From Candidatus Gallimonas merdae (lineage in GTDB: Bacteria > Bacillota > Clostridia > Christensenellales > Borkfalkiaceae), in the NCBI GenBank assembly GCA_904419525.1, contig CAJFRT010000004.1:1-64000 (forward strand): 64,000 nt of DNA. Reading direction: 5' to 3'. The notes beneath the pieces are model-generated. The model was not told the origin of the DNA and searched no databases. It worked only from the letters and a program-made list of their open reading frames with translations. Positions 8,778 to 20,167 of the stretch are shown here, piece by piece. A program made the translations under genes and the position numbers. How positions within the stretch are numbered: the first letter of the stretch is position 1; every line of letters begins with the position of its first letter.

Positions 8778-8805
8778 GAAAACCGCCGCCCGTTGCGGGC
8801 GGCGG
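8778..8805 (-). terminator. Terminator after the lipoprotein gene
   Basis: A 10-bp GC stem (CCGCCGCCCG and complement, 8783-8805) with a 3-base loop is followed on the minus strand by TTTTC. It lies 67 bases past the stop of the lipoprotein gene. Confidence 0.6.
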
Positions 8806-8871
8806 GGATTTGATCGGACGCAAAGCGGCGGACGAAGCCGGTCTTTATGCAAAGGGGTTTCCGGCCGGGGG

Positions 8872-9522
8872 TTACAGCGTGTCGGTCCTTCTGGCAAGGA
8901 TCTCTCCCGTTTCGGCGTCGATCAGGAGCGCGGTGCGCTCCGTTCCGTCCGTTACGGCGGTATAGTAGTAATTTTTGTCCCGCCGCAGCAGCCGCACGCA
9001 GAACTCTCCGCAGAATGCGCCGTCCCTTTCCATGCGGCCGAGCGTCTCCTTTTCTGCCTCCACGATGACGGAAAGCGCCTCCTGCGGCGTGATCGTCGCC
9101 TCCGTTCGGACGCTGGTCGCAGCGAGCTCGATGCTCTCGTCTCCCCACGCCACGCGCAGGGAAATGCTGTTTTCCGGGAATGCGTCCACGCCCTGCGAAA
9201 AGCGGTAGTCGCCGAATACGGCCGAGAAAGAGGCTTCGCCGCCCCAGCCGTCCTCACAGTAGACTTCCACCGTGCCGGAAAAGGCCTCGGCGGGGACGAT
9301 GGACACCTCCACGGTGTCCGTCATGGGGCAGGGGATCCCGTCGTCCGCGTACGGATATTCGCGGGAGACGCATGCGACGGTCAGCGAAAATTGCTCTGTT
9401 TCGGCAAGAAACAGGTCGGAGCGGATCTCCGAGACGCGGTCGGAGTAATCATACGGGGCGCAGGCGGAAAGCAGGGGCAGAAGCCCTGCAAGCGCAAGGG
9501 CGCAAAAAGTGCGTTTCTTCAT
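8872..9522 (-). CDS. Predicted lipoprotein of unknown function
   Basis: The 216-residue product opens with a type II signal peptide: KKR, a hydrophobic stretch and the lipobox LLSAC, with the lipid-modified cysteine at residue 21. The mature part is acidic and rich in beta-prone segments. Near the end it has the pattern YYYTAVTDGTERTALLIDAETGEIL, quoted here only as a feature of residues 185-210; it recalls PepSY-like repeats, where such an ALLIDAxTGE ending is common. That link is weak. The frame is open 15 codons further upstream, but the signal peptide argues for the ATG at 9522. I do not recognise the gene. Confidence 0.7.
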   Translation of the reverse strand: MKKRTFCALALAGLLPLLSACAPYDYSDRVSEIRSDLFLAETEQFSLTVACVSREYPYADDGIPCPMTDTVEVSIVPAEAFSGTVEVYCEDGWGGEASFSAVFGDYRFSQGVDAFPENSISLRVAWGDESIELAATSVRTEATITPQEALSVIVEAEKETLGRMERDGAFCGEFCVRLLRRDKNYYYTAVTDGTERTALLIDAETGEILARRTDTL

Positions 9523-9584
9523 GCCATAACCATATGCGCACCGCGCCGTCAAAATGACTTTTCTCATTTTTTTTACGGATTCGG

Positions 9585-9613
9585 TTGCATTTTCCCCGCG
9601 CGTGTGCTAAAAT
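9585..9613 (+). promoter_or_regulatory. Promoter upstream of the membrane protein-guaB pair
   Basis: TTGCAT (9585-9590) and TAAAAT (9608-9613) lie 17 bases apart, 75 bases before the ATG of the next gene. No purine-riboswitch pattern is visible in the leader. Confidence 0.6.
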
Positions 9614-9687
9614 AGACAAAATCTATCGTAAGATTTGCGGCAGACAAAACCAATACGAAACAGAGGTACCGTTCGGTCTTTATTTTT

Positions 9688-11764
<2,077 letters not shown>

Positions 11765-11771
11765 CACAACA

Positions 11772-11796
11772 AAAAACGCCCAATCCGGGCGTTTTT
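11772..11796 (+). terminator. Intrinsic terminator between guaB and guaA
   Basis: A stem AAAAACGCCC / GGGCGTTTTT with loop AATCC ends in a run of T. It should stop most guaB transcripts. Because no clear promoter is visible between it and guaA, read-through or attenuation may set guaA expression. Confidence 0.8.
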
Positions 11797-11824
11797 CCAA
11801 TGATAACACGGAGAGAAGAAAAGA

Positions 11825-13360
11825 ATGCAACATCAGCGCGTGCTCGTCCTTGATTTCGGCGGGCAGTACAATCAGCTCATTGCGCGCCGCGCGCGCGACC
11901 TCGGGGTATACTGCGATCTGAAACCCTGCGATATGACGGTCGGGGAGATCAGGGCCTACGATCCCATCGGAATTATTTTTACGGGCGGGCCGAACAGTGT
12001 TTACGACCCCGCCGCGCCGCATATCGACAGGGCGGTGCTCGGACTCGGGATCCCCGTGCTCGGGATCTGTTACGGAAGCCAGCTGATCGCATATACGCTC
12101 GGCGGAAAGGTGGAGCACGCCGCTATGAGCGAATACGGCAAGCGGGAATTTTCCTTTCTGAAAGAGAGCCCGCTCTCCGAGGGGATCCCGCAGACGAGCG
12201 TCTGCTGGATGAGCCATACCGATCATGTGACGGAAGTTCCCGACGGGTTTGCGGTGCTCGCGTCCACGCCGACCTGCCCCGTCACCGTTTACGGAAACGC
12301 GGAAAAAGCGATCTACGGCGTGCAGTTCCACCCGGAAGTCGTGCATTCGGAATACGGGAACAAGCTGCTGGAAAATTTCCTCTACCGCGTGTGCGGGGCG
12401 AAAGGGGACTGGACGATGGGCGGCTTCGTCGCCGAACAGGTCGCGCTGCTGAAAGAAAAGATCGGCGATAAAAAGGTGCTGTGCGCCATGTCCGGGGGCG
12501 TGGATTCCGCCGTTGCGGCAACACTCGTGCACCGCGCCGTAGGCAGTCAGCTCACCTGCGTGTTCGTCGATCACGGGCTCCTCAGAAAGGGCGAGTCGGA
12601 AGAGGTCATGTCGGTGTTCAAAGACGGCCTCGGCATGAATCTGATCCGCGCGGACGCGGGCGAGCGCTTCCTGAAAAAGCTCGAAGGCGTCTGCGAACCG
12701 GAGGAAAAGCGCAAGATCATCGGCGCGGAATTCATCAAGGTGTTCGAGATCGAGGCGAAGAAGATCGGGGCTGTGGACTTTCTGGTGCAGGGCACCATCT
12801 ATCCCGACGTCATCGAGAGCGGCAAGGACAAGTCCGCCGTCATCAAATCGCATCACAACGTCGGGGGGCTTCCCTCCGTCGTCGACTTCAAGGAGATCGT
12901 GGAGCCGTTGCGGGATCTGTTCAAGGACGAGGTGCGCCGCGTCGGCGCCGAGCTGGGCCTGCCCGATTCCGTCGTGCAGCGTCAGCCCTTCCCCGGCCCC
13001 GGGCTTGCCATTCGCATCATGGGGGAGGTCACGCGCGAAAAGCTGGAGACCCTCCGCGACGCGGACTACATTTTCCGGGAGGAAGTGGCCAAAGCGGGGC
13101 TTGCCGGCAAGATCTGGCAGTACTTTGCGGTCATCACCAACAGCAAAACGGTGGGCGTCCAGGGGGATTTCCGTACGTATGAAAACGTCATCGCCCTGCG
13201 CGCCGTGACGAGCGTGGACGCCATGACGGCGGACTGGGCGCGCATTCCCTACGACGTTTTGGAAAGAATTTCCAACCGGATCACCAACGAGGTGCCGCAC
13301 GCCAACCGTATCGTGTACGACATCACCTCCAAACCCCCGGCAACGATCGAGTGGGAATAA
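11825..13360 (+). CDS. guaA: GMP synthase (glutamine-hydrolysing), full length
   Basis: The 511-residue enzyme turns XMP into GMP using glutamine and ATP. The N-terminal class I amidotransferase domain has the nucleophile in GICYGSQ (near residue 80) and the histidine and glutamate in FHPEVVH. The ATP-pyrophosphatase motif SGGVDSA lies near residue 222, and the C-terminal dimerisation domain ends in TIEWE, as is usual. A GGAGAGAAG site precedes the ATG. The last 15 bases plus 5 beyond the stop are repeated exactly at the end of a second guaA-like gene 2.1 kb downstream. Confidence 0.97.
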   Translation: MQHQRVLVLDFGGQYNQLIARRARDLGVYCDLKPCDMTVGEIRAYDPIGIIFTGGPNSVYDPAAPHIDRAVLGLGIPVLGICYGSQLIAYTLGGKVEHAAMSEYGKREFSFLKESPLSEGIPQTSVCWMSHTDHVTEVPDGFAVLASTPTCPVTVYGNAEKAIYGVQFHPEVVHSEYGNKLLENFLYRVCGAKGDWTMGGFVAEQVALLKEKIGDKKVLCAMSGGVDSAVAATLVHRAVGSQLTCVFVDHGLLRKGESEEVMSVFKDGLGMNLIRADAGERFLKKLEGVCEPEEKRKIIGAEFIKVFEIEAKKIGAVDFLVQGTIYPDVIESGKDKSAVIKSHHNVGGLPSVVDFKEIVEPLRDLFKDEVRRVGAELGLPDSVVQRQPFPGPGLAIRIMGEVTREKLETLRDADYIFREEVAKAGLAGKIWQYFAVITNSKTVGVQGDFRTYENVIALRAVTSVDAMTADWARIPYDVLERISNRITNEVPHANRIVYDITSKPPATIEWE

Positions 13361-13365
13361 GACGC
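13346..13365 (+). repeat. Direct repeat, copy 1, at the guaA 3' end
   Basis: The 20-base sequence ATCGAGTGGGAATAAGACGC covers the last codons and stop of guaA plus five further bases. An identical copy lies at 15477-15496 at the end of the second guaA-like gene. The 3' end of guaA is a known integration site for genomic islands in other bacteria, so this may be an attachment-site repeat. Conservation of the EWE-stop codons alone would not explain the five shared non-coding bases, though chance could. Confidence 0.5.
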
Positions 13366-13467
13366 CGCGGGCGGACGTGTCTGTGGACTCTGCGGAAGTC
13401 CGAATAAGTTAGCGACAGACCTACTAAAGTTAAAAAGCGCTTAAAAATGAGAGGTGTTTTAGCATCT

Positions 13468-14496
13468 ATGGATAATGAATTAAGAGATTATATTGTTAGT
13501 CTTAATGAACTTCTAAAAGATGTATTTGGGGAAGAATGCAGGATTAGCTCTATATTAAAATTTGCCAATTTTAGCCAAGAACAGATTACTTATTTACAAG
13601 GTGAAGGGTTGCATATTTTAATGCAAAATATCGATTTTGCACTTCGTGTATATTTGATTTCTTACTCAAGAACGAGTAAAAATTGTGATATCCTTTATCA
13701 ACGTTATGGATTGTTCGGTTATAGGAAACAGACTCTTGAACATATAGGGGGACAATTCGGTGTTTCTCGAGAGAGGATAAGACAATTACAAGCTAAAACA
13801 CTAAAATTACTAAACAAGAAGAGATTTTCTAAAATAGTCATTGTTGCTGCATGCCAAACCTTGAAGATCGATGTGTTTGAGACGTTTGCAGATAAAATTG
13901 AGACTTCTGAGACTGAGTTCACTTCTGATGATAGGATGTCAGGTGCAATTCGTAAAAAGAAACAGCCCTTTTCAATGACCTCTCAAATGTTATCCAATTA
14001 TGTTCCTGCCGATACTCCTTTAAGTATAAGCGAATTTGTCAAACGGTTGAATCAGTTAAAAGCGGATAATATGAAAAAACTCCCCTATCGTACAGTAACT
14101 GATTTTCTAATAAAGGCCGAACTCTTGGAAACATATACAAATTCAGAAGGGGTAGTGCGCAAACGCCCCACCAAGTTAGGTCTATCGATTGGTATATTTA
14201 CAGAGGAGCGAAACGGTAGTAACGGAACATATACAGTAATTTTATATAATCAAGAAGCGCAAAAATTTTTAATTGACAGTATGGAAGTCATCTTAAAAGG
14301 GCAGGTGGATATTGTTTCTGAAGCTGAATTGCAGGGATCTCCATGGACATCTGCTCAAGAAGAATGCATGGTGGATTTGTTTCAAAAGAATGTTTCGGTT
14401 TCCGAGATTTCCATTACTTTAAAGCGTACCCCTGAAGGAATTCGAGCGCGGCTAAAGAAGTTGGGTTTAATTGAGCACAGACAAGATGCAAAATAA
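13468..14496 (+). CDS. Sigma-70 region 4-like DNA-binding protein
   Basis: The 342-residue protein is AT-rich and stands out from its GC-rich neighbours. Residues 89-115 match sigma-70 region 4 ([18 protein letters not shown], then AKTLKLL). The C-terminal 45 residues form a second helix-turn-helix of SANT/Myb-like type ([22 protein letters not shown]). The middle part (about 170-290) is conserved-looking but unknown to me. There is no region 2, so it is unlikely to be a full sigma factor. An ATG at 13447 has no SD; the one at 13468 follows GAGGTG by 11 bases. It sits between two guaA genes and looks acquired. Confidence 0.7.
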   Translation: MDNELRDYIVSLNELLKDVFGEECRISSILKFANFSQEQITYLQGEGLHILMQNIDFALRVYLISYSRTSKNCDILYQRYGLFGYRKQTLEHIGGQFGVSRERIRQLQAKTLKLLNKKRFSKIVIVAACQTLKIDVFETFADKIETSETEFTSDDRMSGAIRKKKQPFSMTSQMLSNYVPADTPLSISEFVKRLNQLKADNMKKLPYRTVTDFLIKAELLETYTNSEGVVRKRPTKLGLSIGIFTEERNGSNGTYTVILYNQEAQKFLIDSMEVILKGQVDIVSEAELQGSPWTSAQEECMVDLFQKNVSVSEISITLKRTPEGIRARLKKLGLIEHRQDAK

Positions 14497-14513
14497 ATAT
14501 ACAGGAGAAAGCT

Positions 14514-15491
14514 ATGAGCAACGTAAGACCGGAAAGCATGGAACGCATCACGACGGCGGCGCTCGCCGAGGCATTCATCGACGAGCAGATCAGGGCCGTC
14601 AGGGCGCAGGTGGGGGACGGAAAAGTGCTTCTTGCACTTTCGGGAGGCGTGGATTCTTCCGTCGTCGCCGCACTTCTCATTCGGGCGATCGGCAAAAATC
14701 TCGTGTGCGTGCACGTCAACCACGGGCTTTTGCGGAAGGGCGAGCCCGAGCAGGTCGTGGAGGTGTTCCGCAATCAGATGGACGCCAACCTCGTCTATGT
14801 GGACGCCGCGGAGCGCTTCCTCAAAAAACTGGAGGGCGTCGCGGAACCCGAAAAAAAGCGCAAGATCATCGGCGCAGAATTTATCCGCGTGTTTGAAGAA
14901 GAGGCAAGAAAACAGGAGGGGATCCGTTTTCTTGCGCAGGGCACCATCTATCCGGATATCTTAGAGAGCGGCTCCGTCAAAGCGCACCACAACGTGGGCG
15001 GGCTTCCGGAAGATCTGAAGTTCGAGCTGGTGGAGCCCCTTAAATTTTTGTTCAAGGACGAAGTGCGCGTCGTCGGAAAGGCGCTCGGTCTGCCCGAAGG
15101 CATGGTGGAGCGTCAGCCCTTCCCCGGCCCCGGTCTGGGCGTCCGCTGCCTGGGCGCGATCACGCGCGATCGGCTGGAGGCTGTGCGCGAATCGGACGCC
15201 ATTCTCCGCGAAGAATTTGCAAAGAACGGGCTTGCGGGAAAGGTCTGGCAGTATTTCACCGTCGTTCCCGATTTCAGATCGGTCGGCGTCAGGGACGGCA
15301 AGCGCTCCTTCGAGTATCCCGTGATCCTGCGCGCCGTCAACACACGCGACGCCATGACCGCCACCGTCGAGGACGTTCCCTTTGCGCTTTTGCAGCACAT
15401 CACGCAGCGCATCACGCATGAAGTGAAGGGGGTCAACCGTGTTTTGTACGATCTGACGCCCAAGCCCACCGGGACCATCGAGTGGGAATAA
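14514..15491 (+). CDS. GMP synthase ATP-pyrophosphatase subunit without glutaminase domain
   Basis: The 325-residue protein matches only the C-terminal two thirds of GuaA. It has the PP-loop SGGVDSS near residue 43, the HHNVGGLPE and RQPFPGPGL segments of the synthetase domain, and the dimerisation domain ending in TIEWE. The amidotransferase domain is absent. In archaea the two activities are separate subunits, but no free glutaminase gene is seen here, so it may use ammonia or borrow ammonia from elsewhere. It is clearly diverged from the complete guaA upstream (for example an extra EGIRF segment), so it is a true paralog and not a recent copy. A good SD (CAGGAGAAAG) precedes the start. Confidence 0.88.
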   Translation: MSNVRPESMERITTAALAEAFIDEQIRAVRAQVGDGKVLLALSGGVDSSVVAALLIRAIGKNLVCVHVNHGLLRKGEPEQVVEVFRNQMDANLVYVDAAERFLKKLEGVAEPEKKRKIIGAEFIRVFEEEARKQEGIRFLAQGTIYPDILESGSVKAHHNVGGLPEDLKFELVEPLKFLFKDEVRVVGKALGLPEGMVERQPFPGPGLGVRCLGAITRDRLEAVRESDAILREEFAKNGLAGKVWQYFTVVPDFRSVGVRDGKRSFEYPVILRAVNTRDAMTATVEDVPFALLQHITQRITHEVKGVNRVLYDLTPKPTGTIEWE

Positions 15492-15496
15492 GACGC
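15477..15496 (+). repeat. Direct repeat, copy 2
   Basis: This is the exact second copy of the 20-base sequence at 13346-13365. The two copies bracket the AT-rich sigma-like gene and the glutaminase-less guaA paralog. Confidence 0.5.
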
Positions 15497-15545
15497 TTCT
15501 TTCGGATATAAGTAAAAATACTATATCTTTTGATTCATATTTTAC

Positions 15546-15590
15546 AAAAGCGGTGTCTCGCGGGTTTTTCGCGAAACACCGCTTTTATAT
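15546..15590 (+). terminator. Terminator after the second guaA
   Basis: AAAAGCGGTGT pairs with ACACCGCTTTT, extended inward by CGCG pairs, giving a long stem with a T-rich loop and T-rich tail. It lies 55 bases past the stop. Confidence 0.8.
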
Positions 15591-15650
15591 TATTCGTTTT
15601 TCTTATAGATAATATCAAAAATAGCAAAGAAGCTAAACAGTTCCAAATGT

Positions 15651-15679
15651 TTGACAATTGCCCGGTACGGCGATATAAT
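15651..15679 (+). promoter_or_regulatory. Sigma-A promoter of the amtB-glnK locus
   Basis: TTGACA (15651-15656) and TATAAT (15674-15679) are separated by 17 bases, a perfect match. The promoter is intact although the gene it drives is broken. Confidence 0.85.
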
Positions 15680-15755
15680 CAAGTCAGATTTTATCAGAAA
15701 TGATGTGCGGCGGCTGTGACATGATTTCAGAGCAAGCGCATATCGAGAGGAGCAG

Positions 15756-16581
15756 ATGGACGGAATATTTACCTCATCCGGCGTATGGTTTCTGATCGGC
15801 GCCATTCTTGTCTGGTTCATGCAGGCGGGATTTGCCATGGTGGAAACGGGCTTTACGCGTGCACGGTGGTGTTCGTTCTGCTCGGCGCAGGGCTTCTGAT
15901 GGGCGAGGACGCGCTGTTCGGGCTCATCGGAGTTCCGAACGTTGATTTCATCACAAATTTTGCGACGTATGACTGGTCCAATTTCTTCTTTAACCTTGTG
16001 TTCTGTGCGACGACGGCGACGATCGTATCCGGGGCGATGGCGGAGCGATCGAAGGCCTCGATAAGTATGAACACGGGCTTGTCAGTGCCTATGCGGATTT
16101 TGCGCCCGTTCCCTTGGCGGCGGAAATGCTTGATCCGGAAGGGTTGAGCGCAGATGTCGGAAAACCCGATGAAACGATCCCGATCCCGGACATTCGGGAA
16201 AGCGCGAAAAAGAGCAAGATCTCCAAAGTCGTGATCCTGACCAAACAGTCGAAATTCGATGAATTGAAGGCGGCGCTTGCAGAGGTCGGCGTAACGGGCA
16301 TCACCGTCACGCAGGTGCTGGGCTGCGGAGTCGAAAAGGGTGCGGCAGAGTACTATCGCGGTGTCAAGGTGGATATGGACCTGCTGCCCAAGGTCAAAGT
16401 GGAAGTTGTAGTCAGCAAAGTTCCTGTGGAGACGGTCGTGGATGCTGCGCGCAAGGCGCTCTTCACGGGTCATATCGGCGACGGAAAGATATTCGTCTAT
16501 GATGTAGAGGGTGTGGTGCGCGTCCGTACGGGCGAGAGCGGCTATGAAGCGCTGCAGGACGCGGAAAGTACGGCGAATTGA
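15756..16581 (+). pseudogene. Broken ammonium transporter-PII (AmtB-GlnK) fusion
   Basis: Three AmtB/PII pieces lie in three reading frames. The first (15756 to about 15862) gives the AmtB N-terminus ending VETGFTRA. The second (about 15863 to 16035) resumes at TVVFVLLGAG and ends at SGAMAER. The third (about 16036 to 16581) gives the AmtB tail (EGLDKYEHGLVSAYADFAP) fused to a complete PII domain. PII markers include GCGVEKGAAEYYRG with its T-loop and VYDVEGVVRVRTGE. Most of the AmtB channel is missing, lost by two deletions that also shift the frame. An ATG at 16114 could still express the PII part. The locus would have coupled ammonium uptake to nitrogen sensing. Confidence 0.85.
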
Positions 16582-16609
16582 TATTGCCCATACATGCTTT
16601 CTCATAAAG

Positions 16610-16650
16610 GAGCGTCTTTCGCCGTTCGCGGCGGAAGGCGCTTCTTTGGG
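16610..16650 (+). terminator. Terminator after the PII domain
   Basis: A 13-bp or longer stem closed by a TTCG tetraloop (GCCG-TTCG-CGGC) lies 29 bases after the stop, followed by TTCTTT. Two G-T pairs occur in the stem. Confidence 0.65.
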
Positions 16651-16715
16651 TGATGGCATAATCTGTGATTATATAAAATATTCAAAATGGTGAAGTCCGG
16701 AAAACCATTATTTGT

Positions 16716-16745
16716 TTGACGTCCGCGCACTTCAAAATTTATAAT
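16716..16745 (+). promoter_or_regulatory. Promoter of the glutamate synthase operon
   Basis: TTGACG (16716-16721) and TATAAT (16740-16745) are 18 bases apart. The -10 box overlaps an in-frame ATG at 16744, so that ATG cannot be the start of translation. The next ATG at 16789 has a GAGGAG site. Confidence 0.75.
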
Positions 16746-16788
16746 GAAAAACACGGACGCATATTTTGATCCGTATGAGGAGCATGGT

Positions 16789-17886
16789 ATGTTGAAAGAA
16801 GGTCAGTTCAGAAATCTCTCCGGCTGCGCCGTTGCCGGCGTCATCGACCGCAGCGGCGGCGTGATGAGCGGTGAGGGCATGATCGAGGCGATTTCCGTCA
16901 TGCACGATCGTTCCAACGGTCTGGGCGGCGGATTTGCGGGGTACGGGATCTATCCGCACTATAAGGATTTTTATGCGTTTCATCTCTTTTATGACGGGAA
17001 GGACGCTCAGTCGGAGACGGAGGCGTTCATCGGGCGTCACTTTGAGATCGTTTACTCATCGGAAATTCAGACGCGTAAACTTCCTGCGGTCACCGATGAA
17101 CCGCTCATCTTCCGCTATTTTCTGGCGCCGCTTCCGCGGAAACTCGCAAGGAGCCATCTTGATGAGAGGGAATATGTCGCGCGGTGCGTCAACCGTGTGA
17201 ATGCGCAGATCGAGGGAGCGTATGTCTTTTCCAGCGGAAAAAATATGGGCATCTTCAAGGGTGTCGGCTATCCTGAGGACATCGGACGATTTTATCGGCT
17301 GGAGGAATATGCCGGCTATGCCTGGACATGTCACGGCCGGTATCCCACCAATACGCCGGGCTGGTGGGGCGGGGCGCACCCGTTCGGGCTGCTTGATTTT
17401 TCCGTGGTGCATAACGGGGAAATTTCGTCCTATGATGCCAACCGCCGCTATATCGAGATGTTCGGGTATCAGTGTACGCTGCACACGGATACGGAAGTCA
17501 TCACATATATCGTCGATTATCTGATTCGGCGGCGCGGGCTCACGCTCGAAGAGACGGCGCATGTCGTTGCCGCCTCTTTCTGGAGCACCATCGCCGAAAA
17601 GGAGGAATCGACCCGCCGTCAGGAGACTCTGCTGCGCAGAATGTTCCCCTCGCTGCTTGTGACGGGGCCTTTCTCCATAATTCTCGGATATACGGGCGGA
17701 CTGATGGCGTTGGGCGACAGGCTCAAACTCCGTTCAACGGTTTGCGCGGAGAAAGGGGATATCGCCTATATCGCCAGTGAGGAGAGCGCCATCAGGAAGA
17801 TCTCCCCCGATCTTGACAAGGTATTCTCGCCTGCCGGCGGCGAACCGGTCATCTACGAACTTTATGACAGGGAGGCGGTGCAATGA
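16789..17886 (+). CDS. Glutamate synthase, class II amidotransferase subunit
   Basis: The 365-residue protein is the glutaminase part of a split glutamate synthase (GltB domain 1 or GlxB-like). The likely catalytic cysteine is C13 in SGCAVAG, followed by the MHDRSNGLGGGFAGYGIYP region and the later CHGRYPTN and WGGAHPFG and HNGEI motifs of Ntn glutaminases. If so, a short propeptide is removed, as in GltB. It releases ammonia from glutamine for the FMN subunit encoded next. The 3' end overlaps that gene by 4 bases. The start is set by the promoter and by a GAGGAG site 6 bases upstream. Confidence 0.85.
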   Translation: MLKEGQFRNLSGCAVAGVIDRSGGVMSGEGMIEAISVMHDRSNGLGGGFAGYGIYPHYKDFYAFHLFYDGKDAQSETEAFIGRHFEIVYSSEIQTRKLPAVTDEPLIFRYFLAPLPRKLARSHLDEREYVARCVNRVNAQIEGAYVFSSGKNMGIFKGVGYPEDIGRFYRLEEYAGYAWTCHGRYPTNTPGWWGGAHPFGLLDFSVVHNGEISSYDANRRYIEMFGYQCTLHTDTEVITYIVDYLIRRRGLTLEETAHVVAASFWSTIAEKEESTRRQETLLRRMFPSLLVTGPFSIILGYTGGLMALGDRLKLRSTVCAEKGDIAYIASEESAIRKISPDLDKVFSPAGGEPVIYELYDREAVQ

Positions 17887-19391
17887 GTATGTATCTTCCC
17901 CCTGAATTTGAAGTTGTCCGCAGCGCCGAACGCTGTGTCAACTGCCGGTTGTGTGAACGGGAATGTTCCTTTCTTGTGCATACGTATGATAAAAAAACGG
18001 GCAGAATGCGTGCGGACAGCGCAAAGTGCGTCAACTGTCATCGCTGTGTCTGCATGTGTCCGACACATGCGCTGAAGGTCGTGAAATCAGACGACGCATA
18101 CAGACCCAACGCCAACTGGAGCATGCAGACGATGCATGAGATCTATAAACAGGCGGAATCGGGCGGTATCCTGCTTTCCTCGATGGGCAATCCCAATCCG
18201 CAGCCGGTCTTCTGGGACAGGCTTCTCATCAATGCCTCGCAGGTGACCAATCCGCCCATCGACCCTCTGCGGGAACCGATGGAGACGCGCCTGTGGCTCG
18301 GGAAGCGCACAGCCCGGATCGAACGCGACGCGCAGGGCCGTCTGAAAAACACTCTTGCGCCGCAGCTCAGGCTGGAAGTCCCGGTACTTTTTTCCGCCAT
18401 GAGCTACGGTTCGATCAGCTACAACGCGCACGAGGCGCTTGCGCGCGCGGCAGAGGAACTCGGAACGTATTATAATACGGGCGAGGGCGGGCTTCACAGG
18501 GATTTTTACAGGTACGGCGGCAACACCATCGTTCAGGTGGCCAGCGGACGGTTCGGCGTGTTCAAGGAATATCTGGAAAGGGCGGCCGCGATCGAGATCA
18601 AGATGGGGCAGGGGGCCAAGCCCGGAATCGGGGGACATCTGCCCGGAGCAAAAATTACGGAAGACGTGTCGGAAACGCGCATGATCCCGCAGGGAGCAGA
18701 TGCGATTTCCCCCGCTCCGCATCACGATATCTATTCGATCGAAGATCTGCGTCAGCTCGTCATTTCGCTGAAAGAGGCTACAAACTATCAGAAACCCGTG
18801 ATCGTCAAGGTCGCGGCGGTGCATAATGCGGCGGCGATCGCCAGCGGCATTGCGCGCAGCGGAGCGGACATGATTGCCATTGACGGCTACCGCGGCGGAA
18901 CGGGCGCCGCGCCGACGAGGATCCGCGACAACGTCGGAATCCCCATCGAACTTGCGCTTGCGCAGATCGACCAGCGCCTGCGGGAAGAGGGGATCCGCGA
19001 CGAAGTCTCTCTGATCGCGGGCGGCTCCGTTCGTTCGAGCGCCGACGTTGTCAAGGCAATCGCCTTGGGCGCGGATGCCTGTTATATCGGCACGGCGGCT
19101 CTGCTCGCGCTCGGCTGTCATCTGTGCCGCAGCTGTCATACGGGCAACTGCAACTGGGGGATCGCGACGCAGCGTCCCGAACTTGTGAAACGACTTGATC
19201 CCGAAACAGGCTACCGTCGGCTTGTCAATCTTGTCACTGCATGGAAACATGAGATCCAGGAGATGATGGGCGGCATGGGGATCAACTCTGTTGAAGCGCT
19301 GCGCGGAAACCGGCTCATGCTGCGCGGCGTCGGAATGACGGACAGGGAACTTTCCCTTCTGGGCGTCCGGTATGCGGGCGAGAATATGTGA
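17883..19391 (+). CDS. Glutamate synthase, FMN/iron-sulfur subunit
   Basis: The 502-residue protein starts with a two-cluster ferredoxin domain (CVNCRLCEREC and CVNCHRCVCMCP, residues 18-60). It continues with the FMN-binding glutamate synthase barrel (AMSYGSISYNAHEAL, GEGG, GQGAKPGIGG, SPAPHHDIYSIEDL, and the IDGYRGGTGAAP loop). A later cysteine group (CHLCRSCHTGNC) fits the 3Fe-4S site. It makes glutamate from 2-oxoglutarate and ammonia. The ferredoxin domain suggests electrons come from ferredoxin, since no NADPH-dependent GltD gene is visible nearby. It overlaps both neighbouring genes. Confidence 0.92.
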   Translation: MSMYLPPEFEVVRSAERCVNCRLCERECSFLVHTYDKKTGRMRADSAKCVNCHRCVCMCPTHALKVVKSDDAYRPNANWSMQTMHEIYKQAESGGILLSSMGNPNPQPVFWDRLLINASQVTNPPIDPLREPMETRLWLGKRTARIERDAQGRLKNTLAPQLRLEVPVLFSAMSYGSISYNAHEALARAAEELGTYYNTGEGGLHRDFYRYGGNTIVQVASGRFGVFKEYLERAAAIEIKMGQGAKPGIGGHLPGAKITEDVSETRMIPQGADAISPAPHHDIYSIEDLRQLVISLKEATNYQKPVIVKVAAVHNAAAIASGIARSGADMIAIDGYRGGTGAAPTRIRDNVGIPIELALAQIDQRLREEGIRDEVSLIAGGSVRSSADVVKAIALGADACYIGTAALLALGCHLCRSCHTGNCNWGIATQRPELVKRLDPETGYRRLVNLVTAWKHEIQEMMGGMGINSVEALRGNRLMLRGVGMTDRELSLLGVRYAGENM

Positions 19392-19399
19392 GGATGACG

Positions 19400-20122
19400 A
19401 TGCAGACGATTGATGCAAACAAAATGGAGAGCGTCGCTCTCAATGCCGCGCTGCGCGCAGCCGGGACCCGTGAAATACGGATCGGGCATTGTGTCGGACA
19501 GCGCTATATCGGCACGGGGCTTTCGGATTGTTTTCTTGAGATCGACGGAACGCCGGGAAACGCGCTCGGCGCCTACCTCAACGGGGGAGTGATCCGCGTG
19601 AGAGGCAATGTACAGGAGGCCACGGGCGACACGATGAACGGCGGCGAGATCGTCGTGGACGGAAGCGCCGGCGATGCAACGGGATACGCCATGCGCGGCG
19701 GAAAGATCTTTGTCCGCGGGGACGTCGGGTATCGCTGCGGGATCCATATCAAGGCGTATCGTGAAAACAGGCCCGCCATCGTCATCGGCGGAAGAGCGGG
19801 CAGCTTTTTGGGCGAATATCAGGCGGGAGGCGTGATCATCGTGCTCGGCCTGCATGAGGACGGCAGACCCATCGTCGGAAACTTCTGCGGTACGGGGATG
19901 CATGGGGGCGAGATCTTTTTACGCGGTTCCGAGCTTCCCGCAAGACTGCCCGCGCAGGTGCGCGCGGAAGAGATCGGAACGCTTCCGGACGAGGCGGAAG
20001 CGCTCGTGCGCGAATGGTGTTCTCTGTTTGAAAGGGATCCTGCGCCCTTATTGCGGACGCACTATATCCGTCTGACGCCGGACAGCGGGAATCCGTACCG
20101 TCAGCTGTACGTCGGGAACTGA
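19400..20122 (+). CDS. Glutamate synthase, GXGXG beta-helix subunit
   Basis: The 240-residue protein is the C-terminal GltB domain encoded separately. It shows the stacked GG-x-I/V repeats of the GXGXG (FwdC/GltB) right-handed helix, such as GDTMNGGEIVVDG, ATGYAMRGGKIFVRG and QAGGVIIVLG. This part holds the complex together and is not catalytic. In-frame starts are GTG 19388 and ATG 19394 and 19400; the last has GAGG 6 bases upstream and is preferred. It is the third of four genes in the nitrogen operon. Confidence 0.9.
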   Translation: MQTIDANKMESVALNAALRAAGTREIRIGHCVGQRYIGTGLSDCFLEIDGTPGNALGAYLNGGVIRVRGNVQEATGDTMNGGEIVVDGSAGDATGYAMRGGKIFVRGDVGYRCGIHIKAYRENRPAIVIGGRAGSFLGEYQAGGVIIVLGLHEDGRPIVGNFCGTGMHGGEIFLRGSELPARLPAQVRAEEIGTLPDEAEALVREWCSLFERDPAPLLRTHYIRLTPDSGNPYRQLYVGN

Positions 20123-20167
20123 TGCGGAACGGAAGAATTTTTCGCAGAGCAGACAAAGGAGCAGATG

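Noticed and set aside
13468-14496. Full alternative sigma factor
   Set aside because: Only a region 4-like helix-turn-helix is seen; region 2, needed to bind the -10 element and core polymerase, is absent.
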